NCBI GenBank assembly: GCA_045106815.1
Contig: JBGCFG010000057.1
Location: 62,001 to 126,000 of the forward strand
Source of the DNA: JAUIAI01 sp045106815
Lineage (GTDB): Bacteria > Pseudomonadota > Gammaproteobacteria > Burkholderiales > Burkholderiaceae_E
Direction: 5' to 3'
DNA: 64,000 nucleotides
Shown: positions 34,645 to 42,614 of the stretch, one piece after another
How positions within the stretch are numbered: position 1 is the first letter of the stretch
How the letters are laid out: every line of letters starts with the position of its first letter
Notes under the pieces: generated by a model
What the model saw: the letters and a program-made list of their open reading frames with translations, nothing else
Database searches by the model: none
What the model was told of the DNA's origin: nothing
Position numbers and translations under genes: made by a program

Positions 34645-35661
34645 GTGACGGAATCAGTACTGGCAGATCTTCAGCAAACTGTGCTTAAAGTCGAAGAGCA
34701 AATCAATACGGTGGTACTGGGACAGGATGAAGTCATCAGGCAATGCCTAATTTGTTTGCTGGCGCGTGGCCACGTGTTGCTTGAGGGCGATGTCGGCGTC
34801 GGGAAAACGACGCTGCTCAGAGCGCTGGCGCGAGCACTTGGAGGTGGTTTTTCGCGCATGGAAGGCAGTATTGACATGACTCCAGCCGATCTGCTCTATC
34901 ACACCTATATTTCGGCCGAAGGGCGACCACAGGTTGAACCTGGCCCTTTACTGAGCCACGCTGAAGAGCTTTCGGTCTTTTTCTTCAATGAAATCAATCG
35001 GGCGAGGCCCCAGGTTCAGGCGCTCTTGCTGCGCGCCATGGCCGAGCGCAGTGTGAGCGCTTTTAACCGTGACTACGCACTGCCCCATATGACCACTTTT
35101 GCCGACCGCAACCGGGTCGAAAAAGGCGAGACATTTGAGCTGGCTGCTGCCACCCGCGACCGCTTCATGATGGAACTCAAGGTTGAAGTGCCCGCCGATG
35201 ATGCGACCCGAATGACGCTTTTGTTAGACCCGCGGTTCCATGATGTCGATCAGTTAATCGGTGGCATATCACCCGCCAGCCTTTCGTACGCTTTGTTGTC
35301 TGAAGTGGCGCCGGTGATTCAAAAAAACGTGAAAGCCTCAGATGCGATCGGTGAGTACTGTCTTGGATTAATGAATGCGACGAGCGACCCATCGCGCTTT
35401 GGCATCAAGCTTGATGACCTTGACTCTGATGATCTTGTGATCGCGGGAGCAAGCCCGCGCGGCATGAGTCTGCTGCTGCGCGCCGCGCGTGCTCGTGCGT
35501 TCATTGAAGCGCGCGATTACCTCGTGCCGGAAGACATTCGTGCCGTGTTTGCTGACGCGATGACTCATCGGATCTTTTTTAATCCGGTTATGAGCTTTCA
35601 GACCCCCAATCTTGCGGCAAGGTTTGTCACCGAGGTTTTGAATCGGGTGGGAGCGCCCTGA
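34645..35661 (+). CDS. moxR: MoxR/MxaR-like AAA ATPase
   Basis: 338 residues, GTG start with GGGGAGG at 34634-34640. Walker A GDVGVGKT at 48-55, Walker B FFFNEINRA, and the MoxR pattern around ASPRGMSLLLRAARARAFIEAR. MoxR ATPases act as chaperones; MxaR helps produce active calcium-type methanol dehydrogenase in Methylobacterium. It is followed without a gap by the mxaS-like gene. Its place directly opposite xoxF, in a full set of mxa accessory genes, suggests it serves this dehydrogenase. Confidence 0.9.
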   Translation: MTESVLADLQQTVLKVEEQINTVVLGQDEVIRQCLICLLARGHVLLEGDVGVGKTTLLRALARALGGGFSRMEGSIDMTPADLLYHTYISAEGRPQVEPGPLLSHAEELSVFFFNEINRARPQVQALLLRAMAERSVSAFNRDYALPHMTTFADRNRVEKGETFELAAATRDRFMMELKVEVPADDATRMTLLLDPRFHDVDQLIGGISPASLSYALLSEVAPVIQKNVKASDAIGEYCLGLMNATSDPSRFGIKLDDLDSDDLVIAGASPRGMSLLLRAARARAFIEARDYLVPEDIRAVFADAMTHRIFFNPVMSFQTPNLAARFVTEVLNRVGAP

Positions 35662-36609
35662 GTGTCGGCGGAGACTTTCGATTATCGAGTGCAGTGGCCT
35701 TCGGGGCAGCGCCGCCAGGGTGAACATCGCTCGGCGAATTCTGGCGAATCAGGGGCTTATCGGGGCGATCGATTGCTGCGCGAGGTTCGCGATGCCAGGC
35801 AATTGTCGCTTCGGTCGACCTTGAGAGATCCATTTGAGCGGCTTTGGGTCCGAGAGTATCTGCACACTGCAACACTTGATCTGTGGGTATGGGTTGATGC
35901 GTCAGCATCGATGCGATCTGGCGGGATGTCGGGCATGGTGAGTGGCGTCGAGACTGCGGCCGGCCTGATTCGCGCGGCAGCCTTGAGTGCTCGTGCCGTC
36001 GGTGACCGACTGGGCATTTATTGCGCTGACGACACGCCGATTGAGACCTGTTGCGCGCCGCCAAGCCGGCTCGCAGCGCAGTCAGTCGCGATGAGTCAGA
36101 AGATTCAGGCGCTGGCTGATGCGCCGGGGCGCTCAGACGGTTCCGGCACAGCTGTTCGCATGGCAAGCAGTGCGAACGGCTTGCTTGCCGGCGCGGGAGC
36201 GCTTGGCACAAGCCGCTCGCTGGTATTCCTGGTTTCCGATTTTCATCCAGAACGCACGAATTGGCGCCTCGTCATGCAGTCGCTCGTGATGCATGATGTC
36301 GTGCCGATCGTGATCTGGAACCTGCCCGGCGCACTGGCTGGTCGTCAGACTGGCCTCATGTCACTGCAGGATGCCGAGACCGGGCGTGACAGGATGGTCT
36401 GGATGCGCGACTCCCTGCGTCAACGGATGATAAAACAGCTGGATGAGCACTTCGACTCAGTGGAGCGGCTGTGCCGCTCGCATGGTCGCCGGGCTGTTCA
36501 CTTGTATGACGGTTTTGAGCCGCTTGCACTGACGCGCTATTTTCTGGGGGCCCATCAGGTCGAACGGCCTGCCCACTATCTCAGTCAGTTGAGCCAGTTG
36601 AGTCGGTAG
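35662..36609 (+). CDS. mxaS: MxaS-like DUF58 protein
   Basis: 315 residues, no membrane segment. The DUF58 region carries a VWA-like metal site in VWVDASASMRSGG and the typical REVRDARQLSLRSTLRDPFERLWVREY. MxaS pairs with the MoxR ATPase. GTG 35662 directly follows the moxR TGA (TGAGTG), so the two are translated together. The last 25 bases overlap, tail to tail, the 3' end of the convergent mxaL-like gene. Confidence 0.85.
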   Translation: MSAETFDYRVQWPSGQRRQGEHRSANSGESGAYRGDRLLREVRDARQLSLRSTLRDPFERLWVREYLHTATLDLWVWVDASASMRSGGMSGMVSGVETAAGLIRAAALSARAVGDRLGIYCADDTPIETCCAPPSRLAAQSVAMSQKIQALADAPGRSDGSGTAVRMASSANGLLAGAGALGTSRSLVFLVSDFHPERTNWRLVMQSLVMHDVVPIVIWNLPGALAGRQTGLMSLQDAETGRDRMVWMRDSLRQRMIKQLDEHFDSVERLCRSHGRRAVHLYDGFEPLALTRYFLGAHQVERPAHYLSQLSQLSR

Positions 36610-37529
36610 TACAGAGCGACCAGCAGCAGCGCGACCGCGGCCAGCAGACGCCTGGCATTGAGATCTGACAGCCCAGGCATGACCAGGACCTGCTCAAGCC
36701 CTTTCATGAGGGCGTCAGGCGAATGAAGGCGAACATAGCTCGATGCCGTTTCTGACGCCAAAAGTTGCAAATACGGCTCCCTGAGCGCAGAAAGATGTTC
36801 GGTGCCCGGTGTGCCTCCGACGCGCAGATCAGGTTTAGTGCCGTCGTCCAGTTCAACCATTTTTTCACCGACGGCGCTGCCACCACGCCCTTGCTGATAC
36901 CGGTCGATTTGCATCACTTCATCAGCTTTCCAAAAACCAAGCGGCTGCCCGCTCGGGGCTGTCTTTGGAATCGGTGCCGGACGATCGCCGCCTATTCCGA
37001 CCATTAAAGCCTCGCCTCTACCCGTTGGCTCGTTGTAGATTGGTCTGTGAAGTGGGCTCACGGGCGGCGCCTCATGTCCATCGCTCAAGAAAACGATGGC
37101 CGGTTTTTCGTCGAGCCCCGCCGCAATCTTGAGCGAGGCGTACCAGGCTTTGGCAACTTCGCTGTTGCCGTGCCACGCCATCGCCGGACCAATGAAGCGA
37201 ATGGACTGGCGAATTTCAAGACGGTTCTTGCAAACCTCAATCGGGGCCATCAGCAACAGGGCTCTATGAGCGGAAAAAATACCAGTCCCGAGTGCGGTAC
37301 CGCAGGGTAATTCGTCAACCGCAGCCAATGCGGCTTGCCGAGCCATTTCAAGCCTTGTGACCGGCTCGCCATCAATTGCCACATCTTCAACATTCATGCT
37401 CTGGGTGATGTCAAACATCAGGATCGCGCCAGCCCCTTGCGCCACAACAAGCTTTTGCTCCGGCCACCAGAGGGCAGCCGCGCAAGTCAATGCTGCCAGC
37501 CATAGGGAGAACAGCCTGAGGCGACTCAT
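36585..37529 (-). CDS. mxaL: MxaL-like VWA-domain protein
   Basis: 314 residues with an N-terminal hydrophobic segment and a C-terminal one (LLAAVALLLVALYYRL), the usual layout of Bat/Mxa periplasmic VWA proteins. The metal-ion site reads FDITQSM, a DxTxS form of DxSxS; later LPCGTALGTGIFS and FLSDGHEAPP fit the domain. MxaA, MxaK and MxaL are needed to put calcium into methanol dehydrogenase in Methylobacterium; here the likely client is XoxF. It is the last gene of the folB-mxaACKL chain and overlaps mxaK by 4 nt. Confidence 0.82.
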   Translation of the reverse strand: MSRLRLFSLWLAALTCAAALWWPEQKLVVAQGAGAILMFDITQSMNVEDVAIDGEPVTRLEMARQAALAAVDELPCGTALGTGIFSAHRALLLMAPIEVCKNRLEIRQSIRFIGPAMAWHGNSEVAKAWYASLKIAAGLDEKPAIVFLSDGHEAPPVSPLHRPIYNEPTGRGEALMVGIGGDRPAPIPKTAPSGQPLGFWKADEVMQIDRYQQGRGGSAVGEKMVELDDGTKPDLRVGGTPGTEHLSALREPYLQLLASETASSYVRLHSPDALMKGLEQVLVMPGLSDLNARRLLAAVALLLVALYYRLNWLN

Positions 37530-38089
37530 GGCAACCCTGGCGAAAAGCCGCGCATGGTAGTGATCGCGCGCTCTGCATCATTGGGCGGGCTCAAGCCCTC
37601 TGGCTCGGCAACCGGGTCTGGCACCAGGAGCAGGGCGCGTGACAGGTTGTAGCGAACCGCGTTGTCGTAAGGCCGATCACGCAACAACTGACGGTATATC
37701 TGTTTGGCTACTTCAATAAGCGGCAGAGCACGCCCGCGTTCGTCATTGGCAATCAGGCTGAAGGCTTCGCGCATATTCAGATTCGCGGCGTTGTAACGGG
37801 CGACATGGATGGTTTGCGCATCAGGTCTTGCAGATTCGACTGCTTGATAGATTTTGAGCGCAGGCTCGAATTGCTGCTCCCTCGTCAGGTAAATCGCATG
37901 GGCAATCCTGACAGCGGCGCTGGTCTGCGCAGGTGGGTTTTCTCCGGCTAACGCGCTGTCTACCTGAGCTTGTTGTCGGTCGGCAGTCCGCACCTGCCAG
38001 GCTGCATAGACGGCGAATATGGCCACGACAACAACAAGCGCGCCGATTAGTTTATCGACGACGTAGCGGCGCGGCATCAAACGATTCAT
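37526..38089 (-). CDS. mxaK: MxaK-like protein
   Basis: 187 residues. One N-terminal membrane segment (about 12-29) is followed by a helical, TPR-like periplasmic part (RIAHAIYLTREQQFEPALKIYQAVE, IYRQLLRDRPYDNAVRYNLSRALLLVPDP). Sequence identity alone gives a weak call, but its size and its place between mxaC and mxaL, overlapping both by 4 nt, fit MxaK. Confidence 0.75.
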   Translation of the reverse strand: MNRLMPRRYVVDKLIGALVVVVAIFAVYAAWQVRTADRQQAQVDSALAGENPPAQTSAAVRIAHAIYLTREQQFEPALKIYQAVESARPDAQTIHVARYNAANLNMREAFSLIANDERGRALPLIEVAKQIYRQLLRDRPYDNAVRYNLSRALLLVPDPVAEPEGLSPPNDAERAITTMRGFSPGLP

Positions 38090-39111
38090 GCTGTGATCCG
38101 TCTTGCCGATCGGTCAAGCCAGGTCATTAACATCGCGAGCAGGCCCGCCACGGCGAGTGCCCCTGTGAGGAGCGGTTCAGTCAATTCCTGAACCGGCCGC
38201 ATTTCGTTGTATCGGATCGGCCGGTCTTCAAGCGCTTTGATGTCGTCAATCGCCGCCTGCATCTCTGCCGGGCTCTCAGCTTCGTAAGCATGGTATTGCG
38301 CACCCGTTGACTGAAAATACCGATGTAGAAAGTGCTCAGGCACTGAGTCTCGTTCTGCCTCGGTGAGTTCTTCTTCTGGCAACAGGCCCGGGCTGCGAAA
38401 TGAGCGCAGGTAAATCCAGTACAAGCCAACCCGAGTGCGAGTGATGAGCTTATTCAATTGCTGGCGCGTTTGAACGTCCAGCTTGGCGCCGCCGTCTGAT
38501 ACCAGCAAGATGGCTCTTGGGCCGATAAAGGGCTGCTTTTCAAACATGCTTAGCGCGTCATGCAAGGCCTGTCCCAGTTCGGTCTCTGAAATGCCGCGTC
38601 CCGTCTGGCTCGCCGCTATAGCGGCCTGAATCACATCATGCTCACGCGTGAAATGGCTCACCGGCATGGGGCGCGTGCTGAACAGCACAAACGAGAAGTG
38701 GTCATCGGGCCTGGCGCTCACAAACTGGCTGAGCACACGTTGCGCCACTTTGCCTTTCTTCTCGTGTTGGGAACTGCGCCAATCAATTGTGGTGTCACGA
38801 GGTACGAGGCGTTGATCCATGCTGCGGCTGCGATCAAGCACGATGGCAATTTCGGCGCCTCGACTCACATGCTGATAAGGCTGAGCTTTCAAGTGCAAGC
38901 CAGCCAGTGTCAAAACCAAAGCGCTGATCAGGATAACGCCAAGCAGGCGCAACACTCTCGACAACCAACGCGAAACCGGATCGACGGGCACAAGCGCCAG
39001 ACTGGGTAAGACGGCATAGCCCGTTGGGCGGTTAAAGAATGGCAGTACAACCAAAACCATGAGCAATAGCAGCCAGGGATGATGTACGCCTAAACGAACG
39101 GCCTCCATCAA
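38086..39111 (-). CDS. mxaC: MxaC-like VWA-domain protein
   Basis: 341 residues, BatA-like: N-terminal membrane segments (HPWLLLLMVLVVLPFF and LLGVILISALVLTLAG), a VWA domain with an intact DxSxS site in IVLDRSRSMDQR and the SDGGAKLD segment, and a C-terminal membrane helix (LLTGALAVAGLLAMLM). It overlaps both neighbours by 4 nt. It probably forms a membrane-bound complex with MoxR/MxaS and MxaL. Confidence 0.83.
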   Translation of the reverse strand: MMEAVRLGVHHPWLLLLMVLVVLPFFNRPTGYAVLPSLALVPVDPVSRWLSRVLRLLGVILISALVLTLAGLHLKAQPYQHVSRGAEIAIVLDRSRSMDQRLVPRDTTIDWRSSQHEKKGKVAQRVLSQFVSARPDDHFSFVLFSTRPMPVSHFTREHDVIQAAIAASQTGRGISETELGQALHDALSMFEKQPFIGPRAILLVSDGGAKLDVQTRQQLNKLITRTRVGLYWIYLRSFRSPGLLPEEELTEAERDSVPEHFLHRYFQSTGAQYHAYEAESPAEMQAAIDDIKALEDRPIRYNEMRPVQELTEPLLTGALAVAGLLAMLMTWLDRSARRITA

Positions 39112-40199
39112 CTCAGCTTCCTTTCAATACGCGCGAGCTCATCGGCCAGCGCGCGTAGCCGGTTAAGCTCAATTCGATTTTGTTGATCGTGATTGCCTAC
39201 ATCAGATTCTACTATTTCGGATTGATTGAAAAATTGCTCGCGGGAGCTTCTGAAGAACGTTTGAATGTCGTCGGCCAGTTCGCCATACGCGGGATGGGTC
39301 TCGACAAAGTGCGGCACATCGTCGCTTAGCACGGTGCGACTGGCTGTTTTATCAAACGCGCGATGCAGAGACTGATAGGCCTGAGGAAGGCCTTGCTCAT
39401 TTCTCAAAGTGGTACTGGCCCGCACGAAAGGCGTCTGTCGATCAGGCCTTAGCCGCCACCATGTTCTGGCGAGCAGAAAGCCACCCAGACACACCGCCGC
39501 TACCGTCATCATCCAAAAGAGTCTTAGCCACAAATCGCGATCTGGCAAGGGCACCAGAGCATCGGCCTGCAAATCGCCGAGGCCTATTCGTTGAAACGGG
39601 CGTTCGCCCAAAATAGGCGAGACACTGACTGGCGTAGCGTCCAGACGGGCAAGCATTTCGCTTGACGCGTTGCCCGTTGATGAGTCGGGCGCCAGTAGGC
39701 GCAACACCGGAAGCTCAACCAGTGTCACAGAGGCGCCAGCGCCAGTGATCTGATAGACCAGGGTGAGTCGCTTTGCATCGCCGTGCTGATCATCCAAACG
39801 CTTAACCTCAACCGATCTGAGGCTTAGCCATGGGGTGATGGGCCCTGGCTCTGGCAACTTATCTGTCGCAAACGTCAGGGCGGCCCCGCGTAGTGTGATG
39901 TGACGGGCAACCAGGTCGCCGATCTGTAGGCCGAAAGGGCGATCGACTAGCTGGACGGCTTCGCGTTGTAGAACGGGGCTGGCCTTCGATTGTGCCGCTG
40001 ATTGTGCCTGTGCGTTCTCTATCGAAACCGGCGCAAGCATTGCAAGCAGCGCGACTAGCATCACGCCGGAAATCGCCAGGTGGCAGCATTTTGCGCGCCG
40101 AAATGCCGACCAGTCACGATTGAAAACAAATCGTAAGCGCTGCCCGCGCCCGGCAATGGCTGAACTGCCAGCCAGTACCAAACCCGTGCGCTTACTCAC
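39108..40199 (-). CDS. mxaA: MxaA-like protein
   Basis: 363 residues. A hydrophobic segment at about 40-60 acts as signal or anchor, followed by a beta-rich periplasmic region (RPFGLQIGDLVARHITLRG, LTLVYQITGAGASVTLVELPVLRL), a membrane helix (MMTVAAVCLGGFLLARTWW, about 232-250) and a cytosolic region. Size and order match MxaA, which is required for calcium insertion into methanol dehydrogenase. It starts 12 bases after the folB stop and overlaps mxaC by 4 nt. Confidence 0.8.
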   Translation of the reverse strand: MSKRTGLVLAGSSAIAGRGQRLRFVFNRDWSAFRRAKCCHLAISGVMLVALLAMLAPVSIENAQAQSAAQSKASPVLQREAVQLVDRPFGLQIGDLVARHITLRGAALTFATDKLPEPGPITPWLSLRSVEVKRLDDQHGDAKRLTLVYQITGAGASVTLVELPVLRLLAPDSSTGNASSEMLARLDATPVSVSPILGERPFQRIGLGDLQADALVPLPDRDLWLRLFWMMTVAAVCLGGFLLARTWWRLRPDRQTPFVRASTTLRNEQGLPQAYQSLHRAFDKTASRTVLSDDVPHFVETHPAYGELADDIQTFFRSSREQFFNQSEIVESDVGNHDQQNRIELNRLRALADELARIERKLS

Positions 40200-40211
40200 G
40201 GCCCATCCGGA

Positions 40212-40616
40212 TCAGTGAAGCGGCTTTACTGAGCCGTCTTGAGCGGCGAAGGCGGATTTTCCGCTGGGCACTTCGCGGTCAATCGTGACACCAACCTGTC
40301 TGGCGCCAGGCACGATGGAGCCTTTGGCCACCCGCATCTTGATCCGGCTGACCTCAAATCGCTCTTCAATGCGATCGCACAGGTGTTGAACAAGTCTTTC
40401 GAGTAGGGTGAATGAGGACTTGGCCAATTCGTGTCTGATCAACTCGGCAACGGCCGCATAGTCAACCGTATCCTTGAGGATGTCGCTGTGAAAGGCTTTG
40501 TCGCTCGGCAGGCCTATTTCGAGGCTAATCACGAGAAGCTGGGCCTTCTTGCGCTCTTCTTCGTAGGCACCGACGACCGTTTCGACCTCAAGGTCCTCGA
40601 TAAAAATTGATTGCAT
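40212..40616 (-). CDS. folB: Dihydroneopterin aldolase-like protein heading the mxa operon
   Basis: 134 residues from ATG 40616, starting MQSIFIEDLEVETVVGAYEEER. The FolB pattern is complete: the Glu-containing GAYEEERKKAQ segment, DTVDYAAVAELIRHEL, SFTLLERLVQHLCDRI and the Lys in RVAKGSIVPGARQVGV. FolB cleaves dihydroneopterin in folate synthesis; related enzymes serve methanopterin synthesis. The same frame stays open to ATG 40811, adding 65 residues with no family match. It is 12 bases upstream of mxaA and divergent from the formate dehydrogenase genes. Confidence 0.85.
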   Translation of the reverse strand: MQSIFIEDLEVETVVGAYEEERKKAQLLVISLEIGLPSDKAFHSDILKDTVDYAAVAELIRHELAKSSFTLLERLVQHLCDRIEERFEVSRIKMRVAKGSIVPGARQVGVTIDREVPSGKSAFAAQDGSVKPLH

Positions 40617-40890
40617 GCCTTTCCTTGGATCAAGCGTATGGTCGAAAATAGTGCTGGATGAGCGCGTGTTTGAGCGTCCGACCATACCAGAAGCAGCGAC
40701 CGACTCGAAATCGGCAACGGCAAGGGTAAATGCTGGCGAATTCCTAACCTCACCTGACCGATGATGGATCGGAAACGGCGGAAAATGCACAACACTCGGC
40801 CGATCTGACATTAAACAGTTTGCGGCTTTGGGCTACTCTTACACACACCCAAAAAAGGGTGCGGCTAAAGCGCACCTATTCGACGACAGC

Positions 40891-40917
40891 GGAGACACCA
40901 TGGTGGCGACAAAGTGA
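40891..40917 (+). promoter_or_regulatory. Five-codon leader ORF coupled to the formate dehydrogenase start
   Basis: GGAG (40891-40894) is well spaced for ATG 40900, which opens a five-codon frame (MVATK). Its TGA overlaps the GTG start of the dehydrogenase gene (GTGA at 40914-40917). That GTG has no good site of its own, so translation is probably by re-initiation. Confidence 0.5.
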
Positions 40918-42614
40918 CAACGACCCAAGTTCAGCGGGTCACCTTTCGCGACAAGGCAGGCTATGGCAAAGGCCGAAAGTCGTCGGCCGAGATGCGAGCG
41001 CATGTGGCGGCGCTCATTGCTGGCTTACCGCGTCGTAAAGATATGCTGATTGAGTGCCTGCACCGGCTTCAGGACCACGACCGCTGCCTGTCGGCCGCTG
41101 CACTGGTTGCCCTGGCCGACGAGATGCGGCTTTCACAGGCAGAGGTGTTTGAAGTGGCGACCTTCTATCATCACTTCGATGTGGTGAAAGAGGGCGAACC
41201 TGCGCCTCCCATGCTCACCGTTCGGGTCTGTGACTCTCTGAGTTGCGAAATGGCTGGCGCCCAGGATTTGCTAGACCGACTGCCCGCGTTGCTGGGCACG
41301 GAAGTCAGAGTCCAGCCGGTTCCTTGTGTGGGCAGGTGTGACAGTGCGCCGGTGGTCATCGTCGGTCAAAAGCCTGTTGCGCATGCCAGCACCGAGGCTG
41401 TGAGTAACGCAGTTGCATCGGGCGATAGTGGCTGCCCCATGCCGGAGGGGCCCGGCCTTATTGAGGCTGTCAAAGCCGGTACGTACGAAACGCTTGGCCG
41501 CTTGTTGGTCGAATCACCCGACAAAGAATCGATTTTTTCGCGGCTGGAATCCTCCGGCTTACGAGGGCTGGGTGGTGCTGGATTTCCAGCTGGCCGCAAG
41601 TGGCGCATCGTGTCAGGCTTTGAAGGCGAAAGGACCCTTGTCGTGAATGCCGACGAAGGCGAGCCAGGCACATTCAAAGATCGCGTCTACCTGGAAGCCG
41701 ACCCGCATCGATTTCTTGAGGGCATGCTGATTGCGGCTTGGGCGGTTGGTTGCAGTGAGTGTTATATCTATTTACGAGACGAATATGCGGGCGTTCGTGC
41801 GCTGCTAGAGCGCGAGATTGCAGCACTGACAAATGAGCCGCCGGCGGGAATCGCTCAGTGGCAATTGCCCGCTATCCATCTTCGGCGCGGTGCGGGAGCT
41901 TATATCTGCGGCGAGGAGAGTGGCCTGATCGAATCGATTGAAGGTCGCCGCGGCATGCCCAGACTCAGGCCGCCATACATTGCCGAGGTTGGCTTGTTTG
42001 GTCGCCCAACGTTGGCTCACAATGTTGAGACGCTCTACTGGATTGCGCCCATTCTGCGTGACGGACCGGATTCGTTCGCAAGCCACGGGCGTAGGGGCCG
42101 GCAAGGCCTGCGCAGCTTTTCAGTATCGGGTCGCGTGCGCGAGCCCGGTGTCAAACTGGCACCCGCGGGCATCAGCGTTCGGGAACTCATTGATGAGTAT
42201 TGCGGCGGGATGTTGCCTGGCCATGAGTTGTATGCCTATTTGCCAGGCGGCGCATCAGGCGGCATCTTGCCCGCTTCGTTGGCAGATGAGCCGCTTGACT
42301 TTGATACCTTACAAAAACATGGTTGTTTCATCGGCTCAGCAGCGGTCATTGTCTTGTCTTCGCAGGATCGTGTGCGCGATGCCGCGCTTAACCTCATGCA
42401 GTTCTTTCGCCATGAGAGTTGCGGGCAGTGCACTCCCTGTCGCGTAGGCACAGCCAAGGCTGTCGAATTGATGCAGGCCGAGCACTGGGACACATCATTG
42501 CTCGGTGAACTCTCCGACACCATGATTGATGCGTCAATTTGCGGACTCGGGCAAGCGGCGCCAAATCCGGTGCAATCCGTGGTTCGGTTCTTTCCTCAAG
42601 AGGTGAAGGCATGA
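40914..42614 (+). CDS. fdhB: NAD-dependent formate dehydrogenase beta subunit (NuoE-NuoF fusion)
   Basis: 566 residues. Residues 1-160 are NuoE-like with [2Fe-2S] cysteines 106, 111, 138 and 142. From about 180 it is NuoF-like: GLRGLGGAGFPAGRKW and NADEGEPGTFKDR bind NADH and FMN, GAGAYICGEESGLIESIEG follows, and a [4Fe-4S] site uses Cys503, 506, 509 and 543. It takes electrons from the alpha subunit to reduce NAD. The fused form resembles Fdh1 of Methylobacterium, whereas Cupriavidus has separate FdsG and FdsB. GTG 40914 is the only good start: the frame has a stop at 40866. It overlaps fdhA by 4 nt. Confidence 0.93.
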   Translation: MTTTQVQRVTFRDKAGYGKGRKSSAEMRAHVAALIAGLPRRKDMLIECLHRLQDHDRCLSAAALVALADEMRLSQAEVFEVATFYHHFDVVKEGEPAPPMLTVRVCDSLSCEMAGAQDLLDRLPALLGTEVRVQPVPCVGRCDSAPVVIVGQKPVAHASTEAVSNAVASGDSGCPMPEGPGLIEAVKAGTYETLGRLLVESPDKESIFSRLESSGLRGLGGAGFPAGRKWRIVSGFEGERTLVVNADEGEPGTFKDRVYLEADPHRFLEGMLIAAWAVGCSECYIYLRDEYAGVRALLEREIAALTNEPPAGIAQWQLPAIHLRRGAGAYICGEESGLIESIEGRRGMPRLRPPYIAEVGLFGRPTLAHNVETLYWIAPILRDGPDSFASHGRRGRQGLRSFSVSGRVREPGVKLAPAGISVRELIDEYCGGMLPGHELYAYLPGGASGGILPASLADEPLDFDTLQKHGCFIGSAAVIVLSSQDRVRDAALNLMQFFRHESCGQCTPCRVGTAKAVELMQAEHWDTSLLGELSDTMIDASICGLGQAAPNPVQSVVRFFPQEVKA

